In this document: positions 1-6,041 of the stretch, in pieces
How positions within the stretch are numbered: the stretch's first letter is position 1
How the letters are laid out: each line of letters starts with the position of its first letter
Assembly: GCA_946186215.1 (NCBI GenBank)
Contig: CAMHMM010000084.1
Coordinates: forward strand, 1-8,021
DNA from: an uncultured Ruminococcus sp.
GTDB lineage: Bacteria > Bacillota > Clostridia > Oscillospirales > Ruminococcaceae
Direction: 5' to 3'
DNA length: 8,021 bases
Translations under genes and position numbers: made by a program
Notes under the pieces: generated by a model
What the model saw: only the letters and a program-made list of their open reading frames with translations
Database searches by the model: none
What the model was told of the DNA's origin: nothing

Positions 1-198
1 TTATATCACATACAAATTGAAATTTCAAGCATTTTTCGCATTAGAATCATATTAGAACAGTCAAAAATCCATACTGTTGTCATATGCAAATTTTCTATAT
101 TATTTTTCGTTAATAATTCTATTACACACTGTACTTTGAAAACATTTTCATGCGTTTTTATTACACACTGTGATTAATATATGAGAAATAATATAAAA
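1..198. other. AT-rich intergenic region upstream of aroK
   Basis: No gene is visible here and neither strand carries a convincing reading frame. The stretch is strikingly richer in A and T than the coding DNA that follows. It holds a perfect 12-bp palindrome (TTGAAATTTCAA, 17-28), an inverted repeat AACAGT/ACTGTT (56-61 and 73-78), a small AT hairpin ATTATT/AATAAT (99-104 and 112-117) and a 13-bp direct repeat (120-132 and 159-171). There is no GC-rich hairpin plus T-run that would mark the end of an upstream gene. It looks like a control region, but no known binding site was recognised. Confidence 0.6.
120..171. repeat. Pair of 13-bp direct repeats TATTACACACTGT
   Basis: The 13-mer TATTACACACTGT occurs at 120-132 and again at 159-171, exactly 39 bp apart, in otherwise low-complexity AT-rich DNA. 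The second copy ends 27 bp upstream of the -35 element of the aroK promoter. The arrangement would suit a regulator binding twice upstream of a promoter. Two copies are too few for a CRISPR array, and no protein is known to me for this motif. Confidence 0.6.
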
Positions 199-227
199 TT
201 GATTATTTAATAAATAAAATGTATAAT
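199..227 (+). promoter_or_regulatory. Sigma-A type promoter for the aroK operon
   Basis: A -35 element TTGATT (199-204) and a perfect -10 element TATAAT (222-227) are separated by 17 bp, the optimal spacing. Transcription would begin near 234, giving an untranslated leader of about 58 nt before aroK. It is the only promoter candidate of this quality upstream of the gene. Confidence 0.75.
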
Positions 228-240
228 AATTCTGATTATG

Positions 241-276
241 CGGCAGTGTGCCCTCCTGAAAAGACGGGCGCAGCCG
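241..276 (+). promoter_or_regulatory. Leader hairpin just before the aroK ribosome binding site
   Basis: CGGC (241-244) can pair with GCCG (273-276), and TGTGCCC (247-253) with GGGCGCA (266-272, one G-U pair). This gives an 11-bp stem with a two-base bulge and a 12-nt loop. It sits five bases before the SD at 281-287, which stays outside the stem. There is no T-run after it, so it is not an intrinsic terminator. It may protect the 5' end or tune initiation; the role is inference. Confidence 0.45.
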
Positions 277-291
277 GAAAAAGGTGACAAT

Positions 292-801
292 ATGACGATC
301 TTTCTGTGCGGATTTATGGGCTGCGGCAAATCTACTGTCGGCAGACAGCTTGCCAAAAACCTCGGCCTTAAATTCACCGATATGGATGCGTATATCGTAC
401 AGTGCGAAAGAATGAGCATCCCCGATATCTTCTCGATAAAGGGAGAGGAATATTTCAGGAAAAGAGAGACCTCTGCCATATCGGAGCTGGGCTCCCTCGG
501 CGGTGTCATAGCCTGCGGCGGCGGAGCTATGCTCAAAAAGGAAAATGCCGAGCTTGCTGCCTCATTCGGCGAGGTCGTGTTTATTGATCTGCCTTTTGAG
601 GATTGCTATGAGAGAATAAAGGACGATCACAACAGGCCGATCGTTATGAACAACACAAAGGCTTCGCTTTGCAGCCTTTATGAAAAAAGACAGGTACTGT
701 ATTCTGCACATTCGGGCATCGCTGCGGACGGCAAGGGCACACCGGCTGAGATAGCCGGCAGGATAGCAGAGGATCTGAAGCTTAAAAGGGATGGAATATG
801 A
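292..801 (+). CDS. aroK: Shikimate kinase
   Basis: Cytoplasmic kinase of the NMP-kinase fold that phosphorylates shikimate at the 3-hydroxyl with ATP, the fifth step of the chorismate pathway. The 169 residues match the family's usual 160-180. Visible motifs are the Walker A loop GFMGCGKST (7-15), the substrate-binding aspartates in TDMD (D30, D32), the FRxxE motif (R56, E59), the triple glycine (76-78), the lid arginine in NRP (R115) and the arginine in YEKR (R133), so all the usual catalytic and shikimate-binding positions are present. The ATG at 292 was chosen because AAGGTGA (281-287) lies at good spacing and the Walker A begins at residue 7 as usual. An in-frame ATG at 238 would add 18 atypical residues and falls only a few bases after the predicted transcription start. 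The stop overlaps the next start (ATGA), so the two genes are probably translationally coupled. Confidence 0.93.
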   Translation: MTIFLCGFMGCGKSTVGRQLAKNLGLKFTDMDAYIVQCERMSIPDIFSIKGEEYFRKRETSAISELGSLGGVIACGGGAMLKKENAELAASFGEVVFIDLPFEDCYERIKDDHNRPIVMNNTKASLCSLYEKRQVLYSAHSGIAADGKGTPAEIAGRIAEDLKLKRDGI

Positions 802-3749
802 GCAAAACTTATCAACTCGGAGTCGATGTCGGCTCAACCACCGTAAAGACCGTTATCCTTGACGAAGGAAAGATAATCTATTCAAAGTATCAGCGGCATT
901 TCTCCAAGGTAAGGGAAACGGCCGCTTCACAGATAAGCGAGATAGGCGAAATGTATCCCGATGCACTTTTCAGCCTTGCTGTGACCGGTTCGGCAGGTCT
1001 CGGACTTGCAGGTGCGGCAGGCCTTCCTTTTGTGCAGGAGGTGCATTCCGCATTTGTTTCTGTCAAAAAGGATTTTCCCGATGCAGACTGCGTTATCGAG
1101 CTGGGCGGTGAGGATGCCAAGCTCATCTTCCTGACAGGCGGCGTTGAGCAGAGAATGAACGGCTCCTGTGCAGGCGGTACCGGCGCATTCATAGACCAGA
1201 TGGCAACACTTCTGGGCATCACCGTAGCTGAGATGGACGAGCTTTCTTCCCATGCGGAAAGGCGCTACCCCATCGCATCACGCTGCGGAGTGTTCGCAAA
1301 ATCAGATATACAGCCTCTTATAAATCAGGGTGCAAAACGCGAGGATATCGCAGCATCCATATTCCATGCCGTGGTCGATCAGACCGTTGCCGGACTGGCG
1401 CAGGGACGCGAGATAAAGGGCAAAGTGCTTTTCCTCGGCGGCCCTCTCACATTCATAAGAGGACTCAGACGCGCATTCGTTGAAACTCTCGGACTCGACG
1501 GTGAGCACGCTATATTCCCCGACAACGCTCAGTGCTTTATGGCATACGGAAGCGCTCTCTATGCTGCACAGACAGACGAAGAGCCTCTTTCTGCAGCCGA
1601 GATCGTTTCAAGGATAAGAAACGCAAAGGTTAATGACAATATAATCACAGGCAAGCGCCTGTTTGAAACTCATGAGGAATACGACGAATTCGTAAAGAGC
1701 CATGCAAAGTACGATCTCCCTCCCACAGATCCCGACAGCTACACGGGAGAGGCATATCTCGGCATAGATGCAGGCTCCACTACAACAAAGCTGGTACTCA
1801 TCACGCCCAAGGGTGAGCTGCTTTACAGCCACTATCAGCCCAACAAGGGGCAGCCTCTGAGCGTTGTATGCGATCAGCTCAAAAATATCTACACAAAATT
1901 CGGCAGCCGTGTAAAGATCCGTTCATCTGCGGTAACAGGCTACGGTGAGGAGCTTATCAAGGCAGGTCTTGGCATTGATTACGGCCTGGTCGAGACTGTT
2001 GCTCACTACAAGGCTGCATCCTACTTCTGCCCCGATGTTGATTTCATCATCGATATCGGCGGACAGGATATGAAGTGCTTCAAGATCAGAAATCACGCCA
2101 TAGACGGTATCATGCTCAACGAGGCCTGTTCTTCGGGCTGCGGCTCCTTCATTCAGACATTTGCGGAGGCGCTGGGCTACAATATCGCGGATTTTGCAAA
2201 GCTCGGACTTTTTGCCGAGCATCCCGTTGATCTGGGCTCAAGGTGCACGGTGTTCATGAATTCATCCGTAAAGCAGGCTCAGAAGGACGGCGCTACTGTA
2301 GAGGATATCTCTGCGGGACTTTCATCATCCATCATCAAAAATGCCATTTACAAGGTAATAAGAGCGAATTCTGCGGAGGAGCTCGGAAAGAACATAGTCG
2401 TTCAGGGCGGCACATTCCTTAACGATGCAGTGCTCCGTGCATTTGAGCAGGAGATAGGCCACGAAGTGCTCCGTCCCGCAGTTGCAGGACTGATGGGCGC
2501 TCTCGGCGCTGCACTCTACTCGAAGGAGGCGGCTGAAGGCGAAGGCAGGACTGAGTCCACCGTTATCGGCAGGGATGAGCTCGACGCGTTTACCTACACC
2601 ACAAAGCAGCTCAAATGCGGCAGATGTACGGCAAACTGCTCCCTGAACCTTGTCACATTCCCGGGCGGCCGCAAGTTTATCAGCGGCAACAAGTGTGAAA
2701 AGGGTGCTGGCATAAAGCAGACTGTGAAAGCGCCGTCCCTGTATGAATATAAATACGACAAGCTTCTGGAGATCGCTAATTCACCTGATCCCGAAAATCC
2801 CAAAGCTGTAATAGGGATTCCCTTCGTGCTGGGCTTCTATGAGCAGCTCCCGTTCTGGAAGACACTGTTCAATCAGCTGGGATTTGCTGTTATGGTCTCC
2901 TCGGAAAGCACAAGACAGACCTATTTCAAGGGACAGCATACCATCCCTTCGGATACCGTATGCTACCCTGCAAAGCTTGCTCACGGACATATTATTGATC
3001 TGCTCGAAAGGGGCGCAGACCTGATATTCTACCCCTGCGAGACCTACAATGTGGATGAGAAAAAGGGCGATAACTGCTATAACTGCCCTGTTGTTGCATA
3101 TTATCCCGAGCTTCTGAAGGCCAATATCCCAGAGCTCAATTCCGAGAACTTCATCTACCCCTACATGAATATCAACCTGAAAAAGCATATCACGAAGTCC
3201 GTAATGGAGTCCTTTGCGAAGTTCGACCTGAAAAAGAAGGATGTGGCAGCCGCATGGGATGCCGGAATGAAGGCTCTTACAGACTACCGTGACGATGTTA
3301 CGAAAAGGGGCAGCGAGATCATAGAAGAGGCACGGAAGATGGGTGTGCCCATAATCGTTATCGCGGGCAGACCTTATCATCTTGATCCCGAGATCAATCA
3401 CGGCATACATAAGCTTATCACATCGCTGAAAATGGCCGTTATCACTGAGGACAGCATCTGTGATCTCAGCGGCACGCCTCAGCTCCATGTGTTCAATCAG
3501 TGGACATATCATTCAAGACTGTACCGTGCGGCCGGCTATATCACCACTCAGCCTGATATGCAGCTCGTGCAGCTTGTTTCCTTCGGCTGCGGCATCGATG
3601 CCATCACCACAGACGAGGTAAGATCCATCCTTGAGGCAAAGGGCAAGCTTTATACTCAGATAAAGATTGATGAGATCAGCAATCTCGGCGCTGCAAAGAT
3701 AAGGCTCAGGAGCCTTGAAGCAGCTATCAGGAGCAGCAAACAGAGCTGA
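798..3749 (+). CDS. Fused acyl-CoA dehydratase activase: two BcrA/BadF ATPase domains plus DUF2229/dehydratase-like domain
   Basis: A 983-residue relative of activators of 2-hydroxyacyl-CoA dehydratases and benzoyl-CoA reductases, which use ATP to drive low-potential electron transfer from an iron-sulfur cluster. Domain 1 (about 5-257) has the phosphate loop GVDVGSTTVK (8-17), ELGGEDAK (101-108), C124 in SCAGGTGAF and C163 in SRCGVF. Domain 2 (about 319-578) has GIDAGSTTTK (322-331), DIGGQDMK (419-426), C444 in ACSSGCGSF and C483 in SRCTVF. The C-terminal part (about 600-983) resembles DUF2229 and the dehydratase D-subunit fold. It carries CxxCxxxC (607, 610, 614), C633, C722, C747, CxxC (760, 763), C887 and C931. 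SD-like AAAAGGG (784-790) precedes the ATG, which overlaps the aroK stop. From memory, many clostridial homologues are longer (about 1400 residues), with a further dehydratase-like domain that is absent here. The true substrate is unknown; the link to aroK may be only positional. Confidence 0.88.
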   Translation: MSKTYQLGVDVGSTTVKTVILDEGKIIYSKYQRHFSKVRETAASQISEIGEMYPDALFSLAVTGSAGLGLAGAAGLPFVQEVHSAFVSVKKDFPDADCVIELGGEDAKLIFLTGGVEQRMNGSCAGGTGAFIDQMATLLGITVAEMDELSSHAERRYPIASRCGVFAKSDIQPLINQGAKREDIAASIFHAVVDQTVAGLAQGREIKGKVLFLGGPLTFIRGLRRAFVETLGLDGEHAIFPDNAQCFMAYGSALYAAQTDEEPLSAAEIVSRIRNAKVNDNIITGKRLFETHEEYDEFVKSHAKYDLPPTDPDSYTGEAYLGIDAGSTTTKLVLITPKGELLYSHYQPNKGQPLSVVCDQLKNIYTKFGSRVKIRSSAVTGYGEELIKAGLGIDYGLVETVAHYKAASYFCPDVDFIIDIGGQDMKCFKIRNHAIDGIMLNEACSSGCGSFIQTFAEALGYNIADFAKLGLFAEHPVDLGSRCTVFMNSSVKQAQKDGATVEDISAGLSSSIIKNAIYKVIRANSAEELGKNIVVQGGTFLNDAVLRAFEQEIGHEVLRPAVAGLMGALGAALYSKEAAEGEGRTESTVIGRDELDAFTYTTKQLKCGRCTANCSLNLVTFPGGRKFISGNKCEKGAGIKQTVKAPSLYEYKYDKLLEIANSPDPENPKAVIGIPFVLGFYEQLPFWKTLFNQLGFAVMVSSESTRQTYFKGQHTIPSDTVCYPAKLAHGHIIDLLERGADLIFYPCETYNVDEKKGDNCYNCPVVAYYPELLKANIPELNSENFIYPYMNINLKKHITKSVMESFAKFDLKKKDVAAAWDAGMKALTDYRDDVTKRGSEIIEEARKMGVPIIVIAGRPYHLDPEINHGIHKLITSLKMAVITEDSICDLSGTPQLHVFNQWTYHSRLYRAAGYITTQPDMQLVQLVSFGCGIDAITTDEVRSILEAKGKLYTQIKIDEISNLGAAKIRLRSLEAAIRSSKQS

Positions 3750-3757
3750 ATGTGATC

Positions 3758-3792
3758 GTGCAGTCCGTTCATATAGTGAGTGCGGACTGTAC
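3758..3792. terminator. Hairpin after the activase gene, possible transcript end
   Basis: GTGCAGTCCG (3758-3767) pairs with CGGACTGTAC (3783-3792) through ten pairs, one of them G-U, around a 15-nt loop, starting nine bases after the stop codon. No T-run follows on either strand, so it is a poor intrinsic terminator. It may stabilise the 3' end of the message or act in Rho-dependent ending. Position directly after the operon is the main argument. Confidence 0.4.
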
Positions 3793-3843
3793 AGTAGCAA
3801 AATATTACAAAACGATTACAGAATTTTTGTTACTTTTGCTGCT
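3793..3843. repeat. 51-bp imperfect AT-rich inverted repeat
   Basis: AGTAGCAAAA (3793-3802) is matched by TTTTGCTGCT (3834-3843) with one G-T position. Further in, ACAAAA (3807-3812) is matched by TTTTGT (3825-3830). It follows directly on the GC-containing hairpin and ends 20 bp before the next -35 box, so it could be part of a two-step terminator or a binding site for a regulator of the downstream promoter. The function is not known. Confidence 0.5.
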
Positions 3844-3863
3844 ATTCAAATTTGTGAAAACAC

Positions 3864-3893
3864 TTGAAAATATATGCCTGTTTGGTGTATAAT
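3864..3893 (+). promoter_or_regulatory. Sigma-A type promoter for divIC-yabR
   Basis: TTGAAA (3864-3869) and a perfect TATAAT (3888-3893) are separated by 18 bp. The predicted start is near 3900, which leaves a leader of about 150 nt before the divIC start codon. The surrounding DNA turns AT-rich as expected for a promoter. Confidence 0.75.
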
Positions 3894-3899
3894 TATAGG

Positions 3900-4049
3900 G
3901 TAATACTGAATAAGTGTGTCCTGCCTGCCGGAGGTGCGGAGGATACATAAAAACAGCACATGAACAGGTATCGTGCGCTGTATTCGGGTTACACAGAATG
4001 GGCAGCGGCCTGATGCCGTGTCCATGATCGGGAAAGGAGTGATGCGATC
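3900..4049 (+). promoter_or_regulatory. Long structured leader of divIC
   Basis: This untranslated region of about 150 nt is GC-richer than the promoter before it and is not part of any recognised gene. It contains a hairpin pairing ACAGC (3954-3958) with GCTGT (3977-3981), a small CGGC/GCCG hairpin near 4006-4018, and an open frame of 17 codons (3960-4013, ATG to TGA) with no good SD at the right distance. It ends in the SD-sequestering hairpin described separately. It matches no riboswitch or ribosomal-protein leader that I recognise. Confidence 0.5.
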
Positions 4050-4052
4050 ATG
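4023..4052 (+). promoter_or_regulatory. Start-codon hairpin with SD in the loop (divIC)
   Basis: CATGATCG (4023-4030) is perfectly complementary to CGATCATG (4045-4052). The downstream arm includes the divIC start codon ATG (4050-4052), and the 14-nt loop holds the SD AAGGAG (4034-4039). If formed in the mRNA, the stem would bury the start codon while presenting the SD in the loop. A second in-frame ATG at 4053 lies just outside the stem, so initiation there would be less affected. Confidence 0.6.
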
Positions 4053-4406
4053 ATGAGTGCCAGAGAGTACCGCAAGGCCAGTGCGGAGATCAAGCGTAAG
4101 TACAGACGGAAGATGCGCAAGCAGCGTTCGTTTGTCAGTGTATGGGGCGCTCCTCTGCTTGTGGCAGTAGTATTCATTGCCTGCATCGTTTCCATAATTA
4201 GCAATAAGGTGGAGCTTGATGCAAAGCAGAATGAGCTTGCGGAACTCAGGGCTCAGGCGGAAGTGCTTGAAGCTGAGAATGCCACCTATGAGAATATACT
4301 TTACGAGAAGGATGAAAGGGCGTACATGGAGCTGATCGCAACGGAGAAGCTCGGCTATGCCTATCCCGACGAAAGACGCTATTACGACACGGTACAGCTC
4401 AGCTGA
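4050..4406 (+). CDS. divIC: Septum formation initiator, DivIC/FtsB family
   Basis: A 118-residue bitopic membrane protein of the divisome; family members pair with FtsL and DivIB/FtsQ to activate septal peptidoglycan synthesis. The sequence shows a short, strongly basic cytoplasmic N-terminus (1-28), one membrane span (about 31-51), an extracytoplasmic coiled coil (about 53-88, rich in E, L, A and Q) and a C-terminal motif with IATEKLGYAYPDERRYYD (96-113), typical of the family's A-x-E-x-LGY ending. The following S1-domain gene gives the divIC-yabR order known from Bacillus, which supports DivIC over FtsL. The start has a strong SD (AAGGAG, 4034-4039). ATG codons at 4050 and 4053 are both possible starts. 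Expression may be limited by the hairpin over the start codon. Confidence 0.85.
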   Translation: MMSAREYRKASAEIKRKYRRKMRKQRSFVSVWGAPLLVAVVFIACIVSIISNKVELDAKQNELAELRAQAEVLEAENATYENILYEKDERAYMELIATEKLGYAYPDERRYYDTVQLS

Positions 4407-4475
4407 GCCGCAGTCCAGTGTTTCTCTTTTGTTCTTAACGGCTTTCAGCCAAATAATTATAAGAAAGGTTTTTTT

Positions 4476-4922
4476 ATGCAGCCGGAAATAGGAAAAATCT
4501 ATGAGGGTAAGGTGACAGGCATCACCAAATTCGGTGCCTTTGTTGACATCGGAGAAGGTGTATCCGGAATGGTACATATCTCGGAGGTGTCCCCTACCTT
4601 TGTAAACGACATCAAAGATCATCTGACCATGGGGCAGGAGGTAAAGGTAAAGGTAATCGGGGTGAACGATGAGGGCAAAATATCCCTCTCGATAAAAAAA
4701 GCCCTGCCGACTCCTCCCAGAAAGGATCAGCGGGAACAAAAGGGACGCGACCATTCATTTCAGCAAAGACCAAGAACATTTACGCCCAAGGAGCAGCAGA
4801 CCGCAGCTCCCTCATCCTTTGAGGATATGCTGAGCAGGTTCAAGGCAAGCTCTGATGAAAAAATGGGCGATATCAGACGAAATATGGACGGCAAGAGAAG
4901 AAACACCTCCAGAAAAAGGTGA
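4476..4922 (+). CDS. yabR: S1 RNA-binding domain protein, YabR/CvfD-like
   Basis: A 148-residue cytoplasmic protein with one S1 domain at residues about 5-75 (GKIYEGKVTGITKFGAFVDI, then GMVHISEVS, then GQEVKVKVIGVNDEGKISLSIK). A polar, proline- and glutamine-rich linker (76-112) follows, then a C-terminal block FEDMLSRFKASSDEKMGDI (115-133) and a basic tail. This C-terminal block is characteristic of the small Firmicute S1 proteins YabR, YugI and CvfD, which associate with ribosomes or RNA and act in stress or post-transcriptional control. The exact RNA target is not deducible. It lies 69 bp after divIC, with SD AGAAAGG (4462-4468) seven bases before the ATG, and probably shares the divIC promoter. 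A weak extra promoter (TTGTTC 4429-4434, AATAAT 4452-4457) is possible. Confidence 0.85.
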   Translation: MQPEIGKIYEGKVTGITKFGAFVDIGEGVSGMVHISEVSPTFVNDIKDHLTMGQEVKVKVIGVNDEGKISLSIKKALPTPPRKDQREQKGRDHSFQQRPRTFTPKEQQTAAPSSFEDMLSRFKASSDEKMGDIRRNMDGKRRNTSRKR

Positions 4923-4935
4923 GCGGTTCCGCCAG

Positions 4936-4970
4936 AAAACGGCGTCCGGCATAGACCGGACGCCTGTTTT
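4936..4970. terminator. Bidirectional intrinsic terminator between convergent genes
   Basis: A perfect 9-bp GC-rich stem, GGCGTCCGG (4941-4949) with CCGGACGCC (4956-4964), closes a 6-nt loop. AAAAC before it and GTTTT after it extend the pairing past a one-base bulge and supply a T-run in both directions. It lies between the yabR stop (4922) and the end of the minus-strand membrane gene (4984), so it can end both transcripts. Confidence 0.88.
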
Positions 4971-4983
4971 AACCATATTGACA

Positions 4984-6024
4984 TTATCGGGTGACTGTGC
5001 TTTCAGCGTGCTGATATTCCGTTACGGAAACCGGAACGCTGTCCGCATCGGTGAAATCGAGAACGATGAGCTCGTCGTGGTATTCCTCGTTTTCAGGCTC
5101 AAAATCCTTGTTGTGTCTGCGGAGCAGGTCTGTGAAGGCCTTGCTGAATCTGTGGATATGCAGGCGGTTTTTCAGCTTGTACAGCATATCTGCGTGGGTG
5201 TTTGATACCATGCGGGGAAAGGCTGTGAGAAGACGGTTGCTGAATGAATCACCTGTCATGAGCTTGTCATATTCTGTGCGGAGCCTTTCAAGGTTCTCGC
5301 GGTTGAGCTCGGTGACCTTTGTTTTTACATCATGAGCCTTTTCATGAACATTGTCATAGATGTTTTCGGCTGAATCCTTAGCCTTGTCGATGCTGCTTTT
5401 TACTGCGAGTGTTCCGTCGGCCAACTTCATTCCCGTCTTTTCGGAGACTGTGAGCATGATGCGGGATATCTCATCGAGCCTTCTTACACGGTTTCTGAGC
5501 TTTGCGGCTGCGATGAAGGAGGCTACGGTATCAAGTGCGATAAGCACGAGCATTACGACGATAAATCCCCACCCGATATTTACGGGTATCTTAGCTACAA
5601 GGTTTTCGTAGGCGGGCTCAATAAAGTGGTACATGACCACGCAGCCACTGCCGAAAAACAGTGAGTTTCTCAGGCATATGTAGCCGTGAAGATTGAATTT
5701 CATGTGAGTGTAGTCCCACCAGCGGGTGTGGAATACCTTTTCCATGAACCATCCCATGAAATATTCAAATGCCGTACAGAGAACGGTGGACACTGCGAAA
5801 AGGAGCAGATATGTGTCCTTGAGCGGCCTGAAGAATATCAGTATCATCAGGACACCGAGACCGTATATAGGGCAGATGGGCATATTCAGAAAGCCTCTGT
5901 TCTGAAACTCGCCCGTTTCGTAGGTCATATCGACTATTTCTATCATCCAGCCTATAAGACTCCAGAATATGAATATAAAAAACATCTGGTAGAAGCTGTA
6001 TTCGATAAACGGCAGTACAGTCAT
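4984..6024 (-). CDS. Polytopic membrane protein, PF06541 putative ABC-transporter type IV family, with long helical cytoplasmic tail
   Basis: A 346-residue protein. The N-terminal half has about five membrane spans (roughly 11-31, 50-66, 71-90, 116-134, 151-172) and the family's signature stretches NRGFLNMPICPIYGLG (42-57) and WWDYTHMKFNLHGYICLRNS (102-121). Proteins of this family are annotated as putative permeases, but no substrate or ATPase partner is established and no ATPase gene lies next to it. The C-terminal half (173-346) is soluble, highly charged and predicted helical. It has an amphipathic, LEA/apolipoprotein-like run with D, K, A and E spacing (about 205-255), then an FPRMVSNTHADMLYKLKNRL segment (269-288) and an acidic end. 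The start has SD AGAAAGG six bases upstream (minus strand, 6037-6031). It stands alone on its strand with its own promoter and terminator, so it is a monocistronic unit. Confidence 0.8.
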   Translation of the reverse strand: MTVLPFIEYSFYQMFFIFIFWSLIGWMIEIVDMTYETGEFQNRGFLNMPICPIYGLGVLMILIFFRPLKDTYLLLFAVSTVLCTAFEYFMGWFMEKVFHTRWWDYTHMKFNLHGYICLRNSLFFGSGCVVMYHFIEPAYENLVAKIPVNIGWGFIVVMLVLIALDTVASFIAAAKLRNRVRRLDEISRIMLTVSEKTGMKLADGTLAVKSSIDKAKDSAENIYDNVHEKAHDVKTKVTELNRENLERLRTEYDKLMTGDSFSNRLLTAFPRMVSNTHADMLYKLKNRLHIHRFSKAFTDLLRRHNKDFEPENEEYHDELIVLDFTDADSVPVSVTEYQHAESTVTR

Positions 6025-6041
6025 GATTTTCCTTTCTCAAA

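Noticed and set aside
120..171. Possible CRISPR remnant
   Set aside because: Only two copies of a 13-bp repeat are present, shorter than CRISPR repeats, and no cas gene or further unit is seen.
238..291. Upstream ATG at 238 as the aroK start
   Set aside because: It would lie about four bases after the predicted transcription start, has no SD, and adds 18 residues not typical of shikimate kinases. The ATG at 292 has an SD and puts the Walker A in the usual place.
207..536. A 109-codon minus-strand frame over the start of aroK
   Set aside because: It is antisense to the Walker A and FRxxE region of shikimate kinase and has no recognisable product.
2781..3512. A 243-codon open frame on the minus strand
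   Set aside because: It is antisense to the conserved C-terminal domain of the activase and is explained by the codon bias of that gene; no ribosome site or family resemblance.
3960..4013. Leader-peptide gene of 17 codons before divIC
   Set aside because: Not called as a gene: the nearest purine-rich sequence is too far upstream and the peptide has no run of regulatory amino acids. It is kept only as a note in the leader.
4429..4457. Separate promoter for yabR
   Set aside because: TTGTTC and AATAAT match consensus poorly, and the gene is 69 bp behind divIC, with the strong upstream promoter sufficient for both.
3846..4754. A 302-codon open frame on the minus strand
   Set aside because: It runs antisense through divIC and yabR, both of which have clear family motifs, SDs and syntenic order. 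Its translation shows no domain and it crosses the strong divIC promoter and leader.
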